64,000 nt of DNA from Pseudomonadota bacterium. GTDB lineage: Bacteria; Desulfobacterota; Desulfarculia; Desulfarculales; Desulfarculaceae. The number at the start of each line of letters is the position of its first letter. The first letter of the stretch is position 1. Below the pieces are notes generated by a model. The model did no database searches and was not told the origin of the DNA. It worked only from the letters and a program-made list of their open reading frames with translations. The DNA lies in assembly GCA_018896025.1 (NCBI GenBank), contig JAHIND010000009.1, positions 52,848-116,847 of the forward strand. The letters run 5' to 3'. The position numbers were made by a program, and so were the translations under genes. Positions 62,607 to 64,000 of the stretch are shown one piece after another.

Positions 62607-63785
62607 CTAACGCTCTAGAACCAATGCCGCACCTTGCCCGCCGCCGATGCACAGGGTGGCCAGGCCCAACTTGCTGTCGCGCTTCATCATTTCGTACAGA
62701 AGAGTGATCAGGATGCGGCAGCCGGAGGCGCCGATGGGGTGACCCAGGGCGATGGCTCCGCCGTTGACGTTGACGATCTCGGGGTTGAAGCCCAGTTCCT
62801 TGGTCACAGCCAGGGCCTGGGTGGCGAAGGCCTCGTTGGCCTCGATGAGCTCCAGGTCTTCCACCTTGCCGTCGTACTTGGCCAAGGCGGCCTTGGTGGC
62901 GGCGATGGGGCCGACGCCCATGATAGACGGGTCCACGCCGCCCCAGCCGTAGCTCTTGATGCTGGCCAGCACGTTCAGGCCCATCTCCTGGGCGGTCTCT
63001 CGGCTGGTCACCAGCACGCAGGCCGCGCCGTCGTTGATGCCCGAGGCGTTGCCCGCGGTCACGGTGCCGTCCTTCTTGAAGGCCGGGGACAGCTTGGCCA
63101 TGGCCTCCATGCTGGCGCCGAAGCGGGGGTGCTCATCGGTGTCGGCCACCTTGGGGTCGCCCTTGCGCTGGGGAATCAGCACCGGCACGATCTCGTCCTT
63201 GAAGCGGCCGGAGGTGATGGCCGCCTCGGCCCGCTGCTGGCTGCTCACGGCCAGCTCGTCCTGGTCCTGGCGGGTGATGTCGTATTTCTCGGCCACGTTC
63301 TCGGCGGTGATGCCCATGTGGTACTTGTTGAAAATGTCGAACAGGCCGTCGTGGACCATGTAATCCACCACCTTGCCGTCGCCCATGCGCATGCCCCAGC
63401 GGGCCGTGGGCAGCAGGTAGGGAGCCGCGCTCATGTTCTCGGTGCCACCGGCCAGGACGATGCGGCTGTCACCGCACTTGATGGCCTGGGCGGCCAGCAT
63501 GACGCTCTTGAGGCCCGAGGCGCACACCTTGTTGATGGTGAAGGCGTTGGACTCCACGGGCATGCCCGCGCCGAGCTGCACCTGGCGGGCCACGTTCTGG
63601 CCCAGTCCCGCGCCCAGCACGTTGCCCAAGATGACCTCATCCACCTGGCTGGGGTCCACCCCCGCGCGCTCCAGGGTGGCCTTGGCCGCGGTCACGCCCA
63701 AATCCACCGCCGAAACGTTGGTGTACATACCGCCGAACTTGCCAACCGCTGTCCGCGCCGCGCCTACGATAACCGCTTCCGTCAT
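62607..63785 (-). CDS. acetyl-CoA acetyltransferase (thiolase)
   Basis: The 392-aa thiolase has the nucleophilic Cys in [14 protein letters not shown] near residue 89, [11 protein letters not shown] and the C-terminal second Cys in [10 protein letters not shown]. It either condenses two acetyl-CoA or cleaves acetoacetyl-CoA. The ATG at 63785 follows AAGGAG. It is the second thiolase of the cluster; the first is at the right edge of the window. Confidence 0.95.
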   Translation of the reverse strand: MTEAVIVGAARTAVGKFGGMYTNVSAVDLGVTAAKATLERAGVDPSQVDEVILGNVLGAGLGQNVARQVQLGAGMPVESNAFTINKVCASGLKSVMLAAQAIKCGDSRIVLAGGTENMSAAPYLLPTARWGMRMGDGKVVDYMVHDGLFDIFNKYHMGITAENVAEKYDITRQDQDELAVSSQQRAEAAITSGRFKDEIVPVLIPQRKGDPKVADTDEHPRFGASMEAMAKLSPAFKKDGTVTAGNASGINDGAACVLVTSRETAQEMGLNVLASIKSYGWGGVDPSIMGVGPIAATKAALAKYDGKVEDLELIEANEAFATQALAVTKELGFNPEIVNVNGGAIALGHPIGASGCRILITLLYEMMKRDSKLGLATLCIGGGQGAALVLER

Positions 63786-63846
63786 GTCAAAACTCCTTGT
63801 GTTGCAGCGAAATGCCGATGTAAAAGCTAGTGCCCGCGAGGGCTTT

Positions 63847-64000
63847 TTATAAATTCTCTACGATCAAACTTACCGCCTCGCCGCCGCCCAGGCACAGGCT
63901 GGCCATGCCGTTGGCCGCACCCACGTCCTTCATGGCGTAGATCAAGGTGGTGAGGACTCGGGCTCCCGAGGCCCCGATGGGGTGGCCGATGGATAGGCCG
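63847..64000 (-). CDS. thiolase, C-terminal fragment
   Basis: Only the last 50 or so codons are in the window. They read as a thiolase C-terminus: [20 protein letters not shown] and [10 protein letters not shown] before the stop at 63847. The His motif is intact. It lies 61 bases upstream of the complete thiolase gene and is a close relative of it, suggesting gene duplication or two enzymes of different chain length. Confidence 0.85.
   Translation of the reverse strand, partial: GLSIGHPIGASGARVLTTLIYAMKDVGAANGMASLCLGGGEAVSLIVENL

Overview
The window is about 64 kb of high-GC bacterial chromosome with dense, mostly operonic genes, many GTG/TTG starts and almost no mobile DNA. The gene content points to a strictly anaerobic deltaproteobacterium (Desulfobacterota), plausibly near the Desulfarculales. 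The clues are a 2-oxoacid:ferredoxin oxidoreductase, glutaconate-type CoA transferase, HdrD-like Fe-S protein, DsrE-family proteins, a ThiC-like enzyme behind a cobalamin riboswitch, and beta-oxidation genes. The taxonomic placement is inference; no rRNA or tRNA gene was seen.

Layout. 1-10.3 kb (minus): a LysE-type exporter fragment, small Cys-rich protein, M18 aminopeptidase, then tlyA-dxs-ispA-xseB-M23 peptidase-xseA-phospholipase C-like-rlmD, an isoprenoid/RNA-modification/DNA-repair run. 10.3-16 kb: two hotdog thioesterases, a sirtuin, a patatin, a DUF116 protein and a PfkB kinase. 16-17.7 kb: a ThiC-family gene with a complete cobalamin-riboswitch leader, best read as bzaF (anaerobic 5-hydroxybenzimidazole synthase, B12 lower ligand). 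17.7-21.2 kb: an SDR, a THUMP methyltransferase and a radical SAM protein with unusual cysteine spacing. 21.4-22.8 kb: a lower-GC pentapeptide-repeat/TIR gene beside repeat-rich DNA. 22.8-31.4 kb: tandem secreted paralogues, an HdrD-like protein, a GAF histidine kinase with glgA, and a kinase/receiver pair. 31.8-37.6 kb (minus): mfd with two PpiC/SurA chaperones. 37.9-41.9 kb: an RtcA-like protein that has lost its catalytic His, an enoyl-CoA hydratase and gctAB. 44.1-47.2 kb: a four-subunit VOR/KOR-type oxidoreductase with an ACT protein. 48.4-49.3 kb: three small DsrE/F/H-like genes. 49.6-57.4 kb: ppx-guaB-guaA-dnaE-lipoprotein. 57.7-64 kb (minus): two thiolases, crotonase, two acyl-CoA dehydrogenases, MeaB and an XRE-cupin regulator, a fatty/branched-acid oxidation cluster.

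The metabolic genes form a coherent picture. Ferredoxin-linked oxidation of branched-chain or dicarboxylic keto acids, CoA transfer and beta-oxidation feed acyl-CoAs into central metabolism. MeaB and BzaF connect this to B12-dependent mutases.

The points most worth a second look are the riboswitch-controlled bzaF with a CX2CX3C cluster motif, the RtcA-like pseudo-enzyme, the TIR/pentapeptide protein, a four-copy family of nested palindromes around a CGTAG...CTACG core, and a highly structured 350-base divergent intergenic region at 49.3-49.6 kb. No large undescribed multi-gene system could be demonstrated.
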